Source: Owenia fusiformis
Lineage: Eukaryota; Annelida; Polychaeta; Sabellida; Oweniidae
Length of the DNA stretch: 64,000 nucleotides
Direction: 5' to 3'
NCBI GenBank assembly: GCA_903813345.2
Contig: CAIIXF020000011.1
Location: forward strand, 25,970,166 to 26,034,165
Below the pieces are notes generated by a model. It did no database searches, was not told where the DNA came from, and was given only the letters and a program-made list of their open reading frames with translations. Of the stretch, positions 13,471 through 24,785 are shown piece by piece. The translations under genes were made by a program, and so were the position numbers. Positions within the stretch are counted from its first letter, which is position 1. Each line of letters opens with the position of its first letter.

Positions 13471-13515
13471 GCCAATCAAATTTGAGTTCTCTAATTGGCT
13501 GGCCAATCACATTGG
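13471..13515. promoter_or_regulatory. Cluster of four CCAAT boxes
   Basis: Two direct and two inverted CCAAT motifs lie within 45 bp, including ATTGGC-TG-GCCAAT as an inverted pair. This is the usual NF-Y arrangement in bidirectional housekeeping promoters. Confidence 0.55.
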
Positions 13516-14102
13516 ACGTTACACTTCCTTTTAAATTTCATAAAATTCAAAAATTGCCACACAGCCAGACAAAGCAGGTGGAGAGAGTTTTTGGTAAGTT
13601 TAGGACATATTTCCAAATATTTCATAACAATCTTTCAATAGTGCATTGATTCCCTCATATAATAGACTGTTATGACTTCTATTCCATCATGTTATTGCAT
13701 GAATCAAGACAGTAGACATGTTGCAATGAACCAACTTTGAATGTGACAGTGTTCACTGATCTTCATGATCATGATGTTGCAACTGAATTTTAAAAATTCA
13801 AAATATTTGTGATCAGAGATCCAGGATTTACATGTCTATGCTTTCTTCTTTGTATTAATGGAATATTAATAGCTCACTTCAACTGCCCTCCTTTGCAGTT
13901 TAGGCGTCACTGCGAGGAGTAATAAAAGCATTGATAGAGTCCAACCTGTCTGTCAGGAAACATGGACAAATGTGTGAACATGGGCTTATCATATGACATG
14001 GAAGATAGCCTATGAACTTACTCATCGACTGAAAATTAACTTTATTTTGTTTATTTGTTTCAGCGGTGTTTACTTATTTGCTGAAACAAACAGAAAAGCA
14101 AG

Positions 14103-17100
14103 ATGTCTAAAGTTGAACGTATGAGAACCTACAAAAACAAAGGAAGAAACCAAGATGTGAGTAAATCTTATTCAACTCACTGTCTAAAGTCACTGTATGT
14201 TTTTTTGTCAAAGCCTATCACTAAAGTTGCCCCAGTCTTATTTTGCACAAATATTTCAATTGAAGTGTGAACTGTATTGTATATTTCCTCTAAAGCACTA
14301 TAGACTACTATATTTCATAATCTTTTTTTAGGAAATGCGTCGTCGCAGGAATGAGACCTCTGTCGAGTTACGTAAAGCTCGCAAAGATGACCAAATGCTT
14401 AAACGTCGCAATGTTACAGTGGATGATGAACCAACTAGTCCATTGGCCGAAAAGAATGTGAGCATCATTTGACACTTGCCCTTGATTACCCCAATATAGC
14501 TCAGTCATTTAGAATAACTTAATCATTAGATTCTTTTGATTGTATGATTAATACAGTAAAACCTATCGAGTGCAACAATCTGTAATTGGAACACCTCTGT
14601 AAGTTGAACAACTTTATAAGTGAACCACCTTTTATAGGTACCAACCAAAGATGTTCCACTTGGTCAGGTTCTACATTGTTCTATTGAAAAATCAATGGAA
14701 TCTGAAATGGCTAAAATTTAGGTTAAAGTTACTATTTTGGTTAATAGGTTGGTAAATGTATTAGTTACCTGACAGAAAGTTCCAAATCACGGAAATGGTA
14801 ACCTACCTTTAATGATTTTCATGTAATTCTGTGTAACTATTAATTTTAGACCAACATTGCTGGCATGACCATGATAGAAATCCTAAATGGCGTAGACAGC
14901 ACACAACCTAACGTTCAATTCCAATGTGTGCAAGCAGCTCGTAAGATGCTCTCCAGAGAACGTAGTCCACCTATAGACCAAATGATCGAAGCCGGCATGG
15001 TCCCTAAATTGGTGGCATTCCTTGACCGTAATGATCTACCTGAGGTCCAGTTTGAGGCTGCATGGGCTCTGACCAATATCGCTTCTGGGACGCAGGAGCA
15101 GACACGCGTAGTTGTGAATGCAGGAGCTGTCGTTCCATTTATCAAGCTATTGGGATCAGACCAGGCTAATGTGTGTGAACAGGCTGTGTGGGCACTTGGA
15201 AATATCGCTGGTGAATATTTTTGTTGACTATGAAATGTATAATGGTATTTAGACAACAATAGAAAATGAGCTCAACTATAAATCTGCATAGGCCTCAATA
15301 GCCACAGTCACGCAAATGTAAAAAAAAAGTAATGAAGAAAGAACCAATGTGCATTTCTTATTTTTAGGTGATGGCCCCAAGTTGCGTGATTTTGTGACAA
15401 AAGCTGGAATTGTGCAGCCCCTGCTGAACCTTGTAAAACCAGATACACCTGTGAGTTGACAATATATTATATACTTTACAGTTTTCATAAATAATATCCA
15501 AGAAAAATACAACATTCTTAATACTATGCTTAACTTTTTTACATTTAGATTTATTTCAGTAACCATTTTGAATTTGTTCCAACATTTATTGTATATAACA
15601 ATTGAAAACTGGTGAATGAATATTGGTGAGTTAAAATGAACCTTCTTATTTCTTCAGACTTCATTCTTGAGGAACGTGACCTGGACACTTTCTAACTTGT
15701 GTCGTAACAAGGATCCACCCCCCATGTTTGACACAATTCGTGCCCTCCTTCCAACTCTTGCCCGTTTGCTGCACCACAAAGACCGAGACATCCTGTCAGA
15801 CACTTGTTGGGCCCTGTCATATGTAACTGATGGCACCAATGATAAAATACAAGCAGTTGTTGATGTTGGTGTTGTACCTACTCTTCTCTCACTGTTAAAA
15901 ACGGAAGAAGTTTCCGTCCTTACCCCCGCACTTAGAGCCATTGGAAACATAGTCACTGGAGATGATACTCAAACTCAGGTAAGTTCTCGACTCATATTCA
16001 TTTAAATTTTAGAAATTCAAACTTGTAAATTCTACTCTCTCTCTCCGTTTTGTAAATTCTAGTTAAATTTCAAATCTTCAAACTTAAATAAATTCTATAA
16101 TGCTGAAGCTTTTTGTTGAAGTTGTTTAATGCGACTGGTGTTAGATGTCTGCACCTAAGAAAGCTACACCTGAGATTACAGAGAATTCAAGAAGGATTCA
16201 AAGTGTCCCATATTATGGCCAACTCTGTATTTTATACATTTGATATTATTTCAGACAGTCTTGGATGCGGGAGCTCTGGCACTTTTCCCCCGTTTACTAA
16301 GTCATCCCAAAAACAATATCCAAAAGGAGGCTGCATGGACAATCTCAAATATCACCGCAGGAAATGTCAACCAGATTGAGGCAGTCTTCCAAGCAGGTCT
16401 CGTACCCAAGATCATTCATCAACTTGCTGTGGTAAGTTGCTTTTTTGCTGTCATGAGTACTCTGCAATCACCAGTCCTTATCAATTTTCATTGGTTAGAG
16501 CTCTACTTAGGTTTTAATGCTCCTTTAAAGCTTTTTTTGGTCAAAATGCTTCGAAGCAATCAAACTGCTGTGTATCAGTTACCATTGTTTTTATGTCACC
16601 ACCATAAGAAGTGACATAATTGTTATAGTTCCCTTTTTTGTGGATGGTGTTTGGTATTTGGAGCTTGACATCTGTAAAAAATGGCAGGTGGTGACATTTT
16701 GTGTGTAATGCCTTATTTATGTTTATTCTGCACCATATAACAGGTCCCTGTATGATCAAATTGACAATGAATAATTAATTGTTTCTGCTATGTTAATTTT
16801 AAGTATTATTTTAAGTATTAATGGTCTAAAAGTAGTGTGCCTCAATCCTTATTTGAGAGAAACACATTGTTTACAATTGAACTTTTCTAAAAATGTCTAC
16901 AAAAAAGATTGGGCAATATTACAAAGCTCAAGACTGCCATTGTATGATTTATTTTGAGTGTTTGACATTTTTGATTTCAGGGAGATTTCAAGACTCAGAA
17001 AGAAGCCACATGGGCAATAACAAACCTTGTATCTGGTGGAACCCCTGTCCAGATTGGTCAGTGCATACAGTATGGCGTCCTTAAGCCTCTGTGTGATCTC

Positions 17101-18641
17101 CTCGTTGCCAAAGATTCCAAACTACTGCTCATCATCCTCGACTCATTAAAAAGTCTCTTGGCTGTAAGTATGAGTTGATTTTTATTTGGAATGACTGGAA
17201 ACACTAAAATACTAGACACTTTCATGAAATAAATGCCGCACAAATATGATGTAACTGTGTCATTCAGAAAATAATTTAAAAGTGTGGTGTTAGTGAAAAA
17301 GTAGTCAAACATTTTAAAATGTACACAAAACCTGACCACTACGTTAAATAACAATATCAATGCCTCGCAGTTTGTTTTGGAATTCTCTAACCTGTAAACC
17401 ATGATATAGATAGTAAGTATTCGGTAAACAACAATACAAATAGAGAAATATTAGCTCAGGCGAACATAAAATACTGCTTTCTTCATGAAAACACTTCCAG
17501 ACTTTGAAAATGAAATCCAGAAAATTAACGAAATAAGGCCATCAAGAAGTTTCCAGCCTCTGGCAATAATTTTTTTATTTTCAGTGTCCTTTGTTCTATG
17601 GTCATATTTATGATAATTACAGTGATCTCCCCAGCATTAAAGCAAGTGGTGCTGCACCCACCTGAGATCTTAAAAACAGGTTTACACCCACCTGAAAATC
17701 CATTTGCACCCACTGGAAAATGAGAAGAATCATGTAAAATGGGCATATTTTGACTACTTTCGATCTGATTTATGAAAAGGAGAATTTTGCATCTAGTTTT
17801 GCTATCCTGTGGAGAACATTGAATTATCATGTTATATTGTTATGTTTTCCAGCTTGCTGATAAGAATGGACAAACAGAACAGCTGTGTATTCTCATAGAA
17901 GAAGCTGATGGTTTACAGAAGATAGAAGACCTCCAGCAGCATGAGAATGAAGATGTCTACAACTTTGCATTGAAAATCATTGATACATATTACAGTGAAG
18001 AGGTGGGTGGCATTGGGTCAATTCTTCCTATGGAGAAATCCTTCATAAGATATGATACTCTTCTAATGAACAGATGAATGTAGAAATTCTTGTTTATATT
18101 TGTAAATTTCCATCCTCCTAAGCAGGTGTCCAGAATCTGTACCTCCTTCCCCCTGCTATAAGCAATTAGCATTTCCCCGATTAAGAACTCGCAATTTGAC
18201 TTGTTGCAATCATGTGAACGTCATCAGTGCATAATCAGAACACGTGATTCAGTGTAATCGGGCGCTTCCAATTTGGTTATAGCAGGGGGTAAAAAGAAAG
18301 AAGATATTCTGGATTTTGAAGCCCTGTGATCGGAGGATGGTTATTTTCACACATGTGCAGTTTTTAATCAGTTACAATATTTTTGAGGACCAAGGTCCAA
18401 GTGAAAGATCTATGGAACTTTGATACCACAATAAGATCCTGCTCTTAATGACTCTAGTAATGGACCCTTGATAAACGATTGCTGATTGTCATGAAGATTT
18501 TGTTGTGTTTGTCTTCATAACAACTGCTAACTAATGTTTCAGGGTGATGAAGACAAAGAACTGGCTCCAGAAACTACAGAAGATGGTACCTTCCAGCTCC
18601 AGACCACCCAGGCTGTCCCCACAGGAGGATTTGCCTTCTAG
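14103..18641 (+). CDS. KPNA2: Importin subunit alpha, KPNA2-like
   Basis: This adaptor binds classical nuclear localisation signals and is carried into the nucleus by importin beta. Coding exons: 14103-14156, 14332-14457, 14850-15210, 15368-15450, 15658-15978, 16255-16431, 16981-17163, 17853-18002 and 18543-18641. They join in frame to 517 aa (vertebrate KPNA2 is 529). The first two exons hold the importin-beta-binding domain, a basic stretch with EMRRRR and QMLKRRN. The rest is a series of armadillo repeats with the NLS-binding W..N motifs intact: [35 protein letters not shown] and WAITNLV. The acidic tail ends GGFAF before TAG. The ATG follows a splice acceptor at 14063, so a non-coding first exon is expected upstream. 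The IBB wording fits the alpha-1 (KPNA2) branch better than KPNA1/5/6 or KPNA3/4. No defect is seen. Confidence 0.93.
16593..16712 (+). repeat. Dispersed 'GTGACATA' repeat, copy 1
   Basis: It begins with the hairpin ATGTCACCACC...GTGACATA, then 'TTGTTATAGT', 'GTGGATGGTGTTTGG' and near the 3' end 'GGCAGGTGGTGACATTTTG'. It lies in the importin intron after the 16255-16431 exon. Other copies are at 32521, 38353, 45589 and 47120, all in plus orientation. Confidence 0.75.
18110..18345. mobile_element. Foldback element in last importin intron
   Basis: The inner inverted repeat CCCCCTGCTATAA at 18149-18161 has a perfect return at 18277-18289. Weaker pairing continues outward: CCATCCTCC near 18110 with GGAGGATGG near 18332. 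It is non-coding and probably a MITE. Confidence 0.5.
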
Positions 18642-18785
18642 GCTTACTCTAACACTACACACATATTCCTCCGATGATTCAGTGAAGATTATCAAAATGC
18701 CAAAAATGCAATTCACCTTCACCTTCTAGACAAACTCTAACACTACACAAATATTCCTCCGACAATACAATGAAGATCATCAAAT
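18632..18785 (+). repeat. Duplication spanning the importin stop codon
   Basis: A block of about 65 bp beginning GCCTTCTAG, which contains the stop codon, and continuing through CTCTAACACTACAC and ATATTCCTCCGA, recurs about 89 bp downstream as ACCTTCTAG... with some 85% identity by eye. The second copy is 3' UTR. Confidence 0.7.
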
Positions 18786-20394
18786 GAATGAGTGATCTTG
18801 TAGTATGTCGAAGGACACCTCCAAATGCAGGGTACACACTTTGATATTAGCCATAAATACCCTGGTAGGGAACACTTTGCAGTATTAGAGCAGCGTTCTG
18901 GCTATCACAAATCATCTGCATAAATATAAAGCAGTATTATATAACTGGTTGGCAGAGATGAGCAATCAGAAATGGTGGTCAATCTATAAACTGGATATCT
19001 ATGGAATCTGATGTTCAGCTTTTAGAGTGATATATGTGAACAGGAATGGACAGTGGACACACAACTTATTCCAGTGAAATGCAAAGAAGGATGGCTCCCA
19101 TGATTCAAGCGCAATAATTTCTTAACTAACAACCTGTTAGAACATCATTGAATTATGGGAAAAGCTTATTCTTTTAATATTTTGAAAAAGCATTTTTGAA
19201 TACAAGATAATGTTTTCTACTAAGTTTGCCAACTTTCTTTTGTAAATGAAAAGCCCCAATTAGCCTGGGTGGCTGACATTTTAAAATTAAAACTGCCTAA
19301 CACTGTACAAGATAAAAAAAATGTACAATATATGTCTCCAAGGGAACTTGTCAAATGATTTAATCTCAGTAGATTTTGCCAAATAAAATAGATAGATGAA
19401 TATTTTTCACAAGGGCCAATCCATAAATTCTGATAAAATTATTAAATATCTCAGAATATTTTGATTGGTCCTTGTGATAATCTCTGATAAATATGCATAT
19501 TATATATGTGTACTTATCTGTTGCTATGGTTACTAAAACATTTAGATATATTATTTTTATTTCTATATTGCACATTAATGTCACTAATATGCAGTTGTAA
19601 ATTGCCAAATATTTAGAATCTGTTGATTTGTATTATGAACATGTTACTTGTATATTTGATATGAAAACTGAGTTGCAATTTGTACAAGTGTTTGTAAGAC
19701 TGAAATCACAAAAAGGAATTGTATCTTAGTTGAAGATTATTGCACATTTGAAATTGTACAATTAGTCATGCCAAATATATCACATACGCATACACTGTTG
19801 CCATGGTGTCTAAACCACTTAATTGATGGCAATTGCATTCTGTAAATATGTGTCTCAGAAACTAAAATAGTTTTCAAAGAGACCATATGTCACGCTCCAA
19901 GAAAAAAAGAAAAAATACACACACAAAATAAACATTTTGTAAAATGATAGCCTAAATGCAGGCAATGTATTTTTGCATAATGAACTCTTTAAAATTCTTG
20001 TTTCACACATACAAGCATACAACATACCATTCTCCGTCTTTATCTTCTCTTGCCTTATGTGAGTAGCTTAGAAGACTAGAAACTAGCAATGTGAAAAGAA
20101 AGTATAGATTGAAGTATGTTCAGATATTAGAGTCAGAATAGGACATCTGATTTTTTTCGTGTTCAAATTGATCTCAGAAACTCACATCAGGTAAAAATCT
20201 TGAATGAATAATTTGTTTATATTACATGTATTTTGCTATGTTAATATTAGTAAGGTATTAGTGTAAAATACTTTAAGATAAATAAACCTCGCAGTAAACT
20301 AGTATATCCTATAATTATTTGTTTTGTGATTTGATTGTTTGAAATTGGAAATGTGTATAAAAATATTCTGGGCCCATTGCCATTAGACTACTAC
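18642..20394 (+). other. Probable importin-alpha 3' UTR
   Basis: No gene was recognised here. AATAAA signals lie at 19382, 19927-19932 and 20281-20286. The last two fit the end of a long AT-rich 3' UTR. Which one is used cannot be told from sequence. Confidence 0.45.
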
Positions 20395-22634
20395 ATACCT
20401 GCCAACCTAAGTCCAAAATTTTGCGGTAGATTTTTTTAAAATTGCTGTATTTTTGCGGTAGATTTTTTCAAAATACGGTAGTTTTTACGGTATTTTTCAA
20501 CAAAACTACGGTAGTTTTTGCGGTAAATTTTAGAAAAAAACGGTAGTTTTTGCGGTAGATTTTTTAAAAAACGGTAGTTTTTGCGGTAGATTTAAAAAAT
20601 ACGGTAGTTTTTGCGGTAGATTTGAAAAAAATACTGTAGTTTCAGAGGTTAAGGGTAGATTTTTGAAAAGAGTGTAATTTTGCGGTAGAAATTTGAAAAA
20701 AGCGGTAGTTTTGCGGAAGATTTAGAAAAAATGCGGTAGTTTTACGGTAGATTTTTAAAAATGCGGTAGTTTTTACGGTAGTTTTTTGAAAAACCGGTAG
20801 TTTTGCGAAAGATTCTGAAAAAATGCGGTAGTTTTACGGTAGATTTTGAAAAAATGCGGTAGTTTTTACGGTAGTTTTTTGAAAAAACCGGTAGTTTTGC
20901 GGAAAATTTTGAAAAAATGCGGTAGTTTTACGGTAGTTTTTGAAAATTGCGGTAGTTTTTACGGTAATTTTTTGAAAAACCGGTACTTTTGCGGAAGATT
21001 TTGAAAAAATGCGGTAGTTTTACGGTAGATTTTGAAAATTCCAGTGGTTTTTACTGTAATTTTTGGGAAAACTGGTACTTTTGCGGAAGATTTGCCAAAA
21101 TGCGGTATTTTTCGGTACATTTTGAAAAATGCGGTAGTAAAACCTTTATACAATGCGGTTTTCTATATTAATACAATGTTTACGTGGTCATATTGTTGTT
21201 GTTATTGTGAATACATATTTTACTGCAAGAGTGCTTTTGATAATTACAGTTTGTAAAGCAGAACTACCACCTGAGAATTATACGAAACTATTATTTTCAA
21301 GAAAAAATAGATATACTATTTTCAAGAATAAATAGAGACTAAACACTTTTTATTCTTCATTTACCATGCCTACAATGGACTGACAGCAACTTTGGATTTT
21401 AATGTTTCAGCAAAATGTACATATACAACTCTTTTACAATAAATCTAGATTGATTCAAAATACGAACGCAATATTCATATCTCCACTTTTATTCACCTTC
21501 TAACCAGTTTTTTAGATATCAGGATGTTTGGAAATACCATGAATGAAACATTTACTGAAATACAAAATATGGATTTTACACGTTTTTACTCACCATCTTA
21601 GATGATCTATCACTTTAACGAATTGAAATGACAGACATAATGTTCATATAACATTGGAATCACATGGTATTAAATATTGATTTGTTCATTCGCAAGTCTC
21701 TAATGATATCATGTGTTTGTCTGGCACAAATAGAAAATAAGTAAAGATCAATTGTCTTCCAAAAATAATCTGTTATGAGCATTTGCTGAAACCTTTCCCC
21801 TGAGACATCGTTCAGATTCGGATATCAAAATACTTTTATAATAAACCAGAACTCAATGCTTTATTTTTTTTTATTATGTATTTGTTACTAATAATGTGTT
21901 CTGATGAAAAATACAACATTTTATCGTTCTGTAAACAAATTGATTAAACTATGTATAATGTATATGTGGCGTTCATTACTACTGATCATAACAAATCAAA
22001 CTACGCATATTTCATACGCTAAATATGCATACGCATTTCCACTCATTTATTTAGATGAAGCGCAACTAAAATCATATTTTTGTTGCATTCGGAATAAAGA
22101 TCTGTTTACAAAGGGGTTTGGTTAACTACAAAAATCATGGCAGAAAGAATTCTTTCTAGCTAGTGGTAGTTGGTGTTTGGACTGATTACACGCAAGCTTA
22201 CTTAGATAAATGCGCAATAACCTGATAACCACAGACCTGCCGATACCTATTTATATTCGGGTTGGTGAAGGAATATTACAGGGACAGTACAGGAAGACTT
22301 CAATTTTTCAGCATTTCCCAATAACAATAACGGGAAATTTTACGGTAGTTTGAACAAAAATACTGTTGATTTTAGCAGAAATACGGTAGATTTTCGAAAA
22401 TTTACGGTAGATTTTCAAAAATTTACGGTAGATTTTACGGCCGTTCTCATGGAATAAACGAGTTTTTTAAAAAGAAAATTTACGGTAGATTACGAAAAAA
22501 ATACGGTAGATTTTTTTACGGGCGTTTTTACGGGAAAAAAATGGTTATTTTATTACGGTAGTTTGTCATTTTTTTACGGAAAAACGAAAAATTTACGGTA
22601 GTTTCCCGTAAAAATACGGTAGGTTGGCAGGTAT
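20395..22634. mobile_element. Non-autonomous element with CGGTAG satellite
   Basis: Its ends are ATACCTGCCAACCTA at the left and the inverse TAGGTTGGCAGGTAT at the right. The left arm (20420-21150) is a degenerate tandem array of GCGGTAGTTTT / ACGGTAGATTTT units; the right arm (22320-22620) holds ACGGTAGATTTT units. The middle (21170-22140) is unique AT-rich DNA without a recognisable protein. The right 480 bp is closely related, in inverse, to 30009-30440. The transposition class is unknown. Confidence 0.7.
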
Positions 22635-22772
22635 GGTTGGCTAGTAGTACTAGCACAATAGGATTAATATTTCACCCTGGTAAAGACTTGTCACTTTTTT
22701 GTTTTCTTATAAAAAACGAATAATGTGTACCCTGTGTGAAGAAGGAAAATGTTTAGCATAACAGTTTATATC

Positions 22773-22915
22773 ACTTACTTCCCTCTTAATTATATGCCAT
22801 TACCTTAATAAATTGACTAGTCGAAAGGTCTAACACCCCTATTGAATGAACGGATTAGTGAATGAACTCGTCCAATACACTGCCTATCCATGCTTCATGC
22901 TACGACCTACTTCAT
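22773..22915 (+). repeat. DIRS left inverted terminal repeat
   Basis: This is 143 bp from ACTTACTTCCCTCTTAATTA to CGACCTACTTCAT, the inverse of 28022-28164 with about one mismatch (CCCTCTT against ACCTCTT). Confidence 0.93.
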
Positions 22916-22982
22916 TATTACCTTTCGACGACCATCTCGCTACAAGCCTTCAACAGAACTTGGAGCAACTATATCCGTCAAG

Positions 22983-24785
22983 ATGATGAACAACGAGGAC
23001 GTTTACATGAACACCTCAGAGAAATGTCCTGCTATCATTCTCCAGCAAGAAGAAGGAGAATGCACTGATGGAGACACAGAGCAAGCAGGGATTCAAGAGA
23101 GTGCAGACCAGAACTTCAACATGAGTCTGACTGACAACTTTCTCAAGGAGAAGATTTCTGTTCTGATGAACGAAATGCTTCAAAACAAGCAACAAGAAAG
23201 CCCAAGGAACAGTGTGAACACCAGGCACAGCAGTCCTCGGAGGCTTCAACAGGAGGCAAGGTCGGACAGACCAAGCTCAGCGGCAAGGAGTGAATTTGTC
23301 AGAAGTCCCCGCAAAAGTTACAGGAGTCCCCGCAGGAGCCCTAGCCCATGGAGATTTCAGGACCCCAGAAGCCACGCAAGTCCCAGGAGACGTGCAAGTC
23401 CTTCGAGACGTGGCAGCCCCAGGAGACGTGGGAGACATTCGAGCAGTCGGGACAGAGTTTGGAGCCCTAGGAGACCAGAACCCAGACGTTATACGCCGGA
23501 GAGAAGAGGTCATCATGACCGTCATGGTGAACACAGTCCACGCAGGCGTAGTAGGTCTTACAGTCGTGAAACTAGTGTCTCTTCTAGTTACACGCCTAGA
23601 CCACGTGACCCGTCACTTCGTAGCAGCAGAGACAAGCACAGAAGTCCCCATAGGAGACCAAAGTCCCGCTCTAGAAGCAGAAGTCCAGTTCGAACGAAGT
23701 CACCTAACCCGGAAGTGATTGCTCCAGTTTCACTTTCGAAAGAAAGTTCAACCAATCACAGTCTCGAACGTCACGAGGGGCCCGAGGATATGGACTCGCC
23801 CAGTGAAAATTTTCAAGATGGCGGCTCCAGGATTTCGGAAGAAGAGAAAGTTTTGGCTTCGTACAACGCGGCGGCGATATCACAAGTCAAAAACCTGTTA
23901 CCAGACGCTAACCTGACGCACCAAGTTCCAGACAGAGCGGTGGTTATCAAGCCCTTGGCATCGCAGTTCTTCAAAAACGAGTCTGAAGGTAATGAAAAAT
24001 CTTTCTTACCATTATCACCCACGGTGATGACTTGTTTTTCTAACAGATCCTCGATCATCGCGAACGATTTCGCCTTCAAAAAAGTAGGACAACTTTCCCG
24101 AAACGACAAGGCATCACGCTTTCCAATTCCTCCAGCCGGAGGACTTGTTGTTTCGAGTATGAGGCCAAATTCCAGCCTGTCAGCGGTGATGTCTGAAGAA
24201 AATTTCAAGAAAGCTGACAAGGATTTGACTATCAGCAAGACCCAGTATAGGCTTCTAGAGGAAGGCTTAAGATTCCAACTGAAACCTCTGGCATATGCAG
24301 AATGGCTGTTAGGTGCAGTGGCCAAAATTCTCAACGATTCTTCATCCACTGATACTAAGATGTTGTCTGATCTACTACAACCTGCAGCACAAGCCATTGG
24401 CTGTCTGACTGATCAAAATGTGAGACTGCTGTCCAACGTAGTTCTACTTAGGAGAGATGGCTTCTTGAAGAACATGACTTGCCCTTCTGCAGCAAAGGAA
24501 ATGCTCAGAACTCTACCCATAAACCCTTTGGCTCAGGAATTATTCCCACAGGAGTCAGTCACTGAAATTTTGAAGTCCAACCAGTCTGATCTCACCAACC
24601 AGGCTTTAACTTCCTTGGCTAAGATGAATGCGAGAGCTGAATCAAAGAAGTCTTCTCAACCAAATAAGAAAGACAACAACAACAACAACAGAAAGTCCAG
24701 TTTCAATAACAACAATGGCCCTGGTAAAAAGAACAGCTCTAACTCTTTTCGTGGCAAGGGAAGAGGAGAGAAAAAATCACAGTGA
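22983..24785 (+). CDS. DIRS gag-like protein, SR-rich
   Basis: This putative nucleocapsid/gag ORF of the DIRS-like element is 600 aa from the ATG at 22983. The frame is open from 22890, but that earlier ATG lies inside the terminal repeat, so I prefer the later one. Residues of roughly 75-245 are extremely rich in Arg-Ser/Pro-Arg pairs (SPRRSPSP, RSRSRSPVRTKSPN), like the RS domains of splicing factors. The C-terminal half is a globular domain (from SEEEKVLASYNAAA through LPINPLAQELFP), and the tail is Asn/Lys/Gly-rich. It lacks a zinc knuckle. It ends 157 bp inside the next ORF, which is in the +1 frame. The function is inferred from position and comparison with DIRS gag; the SR character is seen directly. 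Confidence 0.75.
   Translation: MMNNEDVYMNTSEKCPAIILQQEEGECTDGDTEQAGIQESADQNFNMSLTDNFLKEKISVLMNEMLQNKQQESPRNSVNTRHSSPRRLQQEARSDRPSSAARSEFVRSPRKSYRSPRRSPSPWRFQDPRSHASPRRRASPSRRGSPRRRGRHSSSRDRVWSPRRPEPRRYTPERRGHHDRHGEHSPRRRSRSYSRETSVSSSYTPRPRDPSLRSSRDKHRSPHRRPKSRSRSRSPVRTKSPNPEVIAPVSLSKESSTNHSLERHEGPEDMDSPSENFQDGGSRISEEEKVLASYNAAAISQVKNLLPDANLTHQVPDRAVVIKPLASQFFKNESEGNEKSFLPLSPTVMTCFSNRSSIIANDFAFKKVGQLSRNDKASRFPIPPAGGLVVSSMRPNSSLSAVMSEENFKKADKDLTISKTQYRLLEEGLRFQLKPLAYAEWLLGAVAKILNDSSSTDTKMLSDLLQPAAQAIGCLTDQNVRLLSNVVLLRRDGFLKNMTCPSAAKEMLRTLPINPLAQELFPQESVTEILKSNQSDLTNQALTSLAKMNARAESKKSSQPNKKDNNNNNRKSSFNNNNGPGKKNSSNSFRGKGRGEKKSQ

Larger units (their letters stand above)
13271..13593. promoter_or_regulatory. 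Divergent CEP43/importin-alpha promoter
   Basis: The CEP43 start codon (13270-13268, minus) and the probable first, non-coding exon of the importin gene (donor GTAAGT at 13594) face away from each other across about 320 bp. Within it are the palindrome TGCGCATGCGCA at 13286-13297, a perfect NRF1-type site, and four CCAAT boxes: GCCAATCA at 13471, inverted ATTGGCT at 13494, GGCCAATCA at 13501 and inverted ATTGG at 13511. CACTTCC near 13522 is an ETS-like site in inverse. Shared control of the two genes is inferred from geometry and motifs. Confidence 0.6.

Noticed and set aside
15654-15956. 100-aa minus-strand frame
   Set aside because: It is the shadow of the importin exon 15658-15978.
20959-21256. 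Several short frames with repeated FF/KK peptides
   Set aside because: They are translations of the CGGTAG satellite.
23813-24397. 194-aa minus-strand frame
   Set aside because: It is the antisense shadow of the DIRS gag gene and has no recognisable domain.
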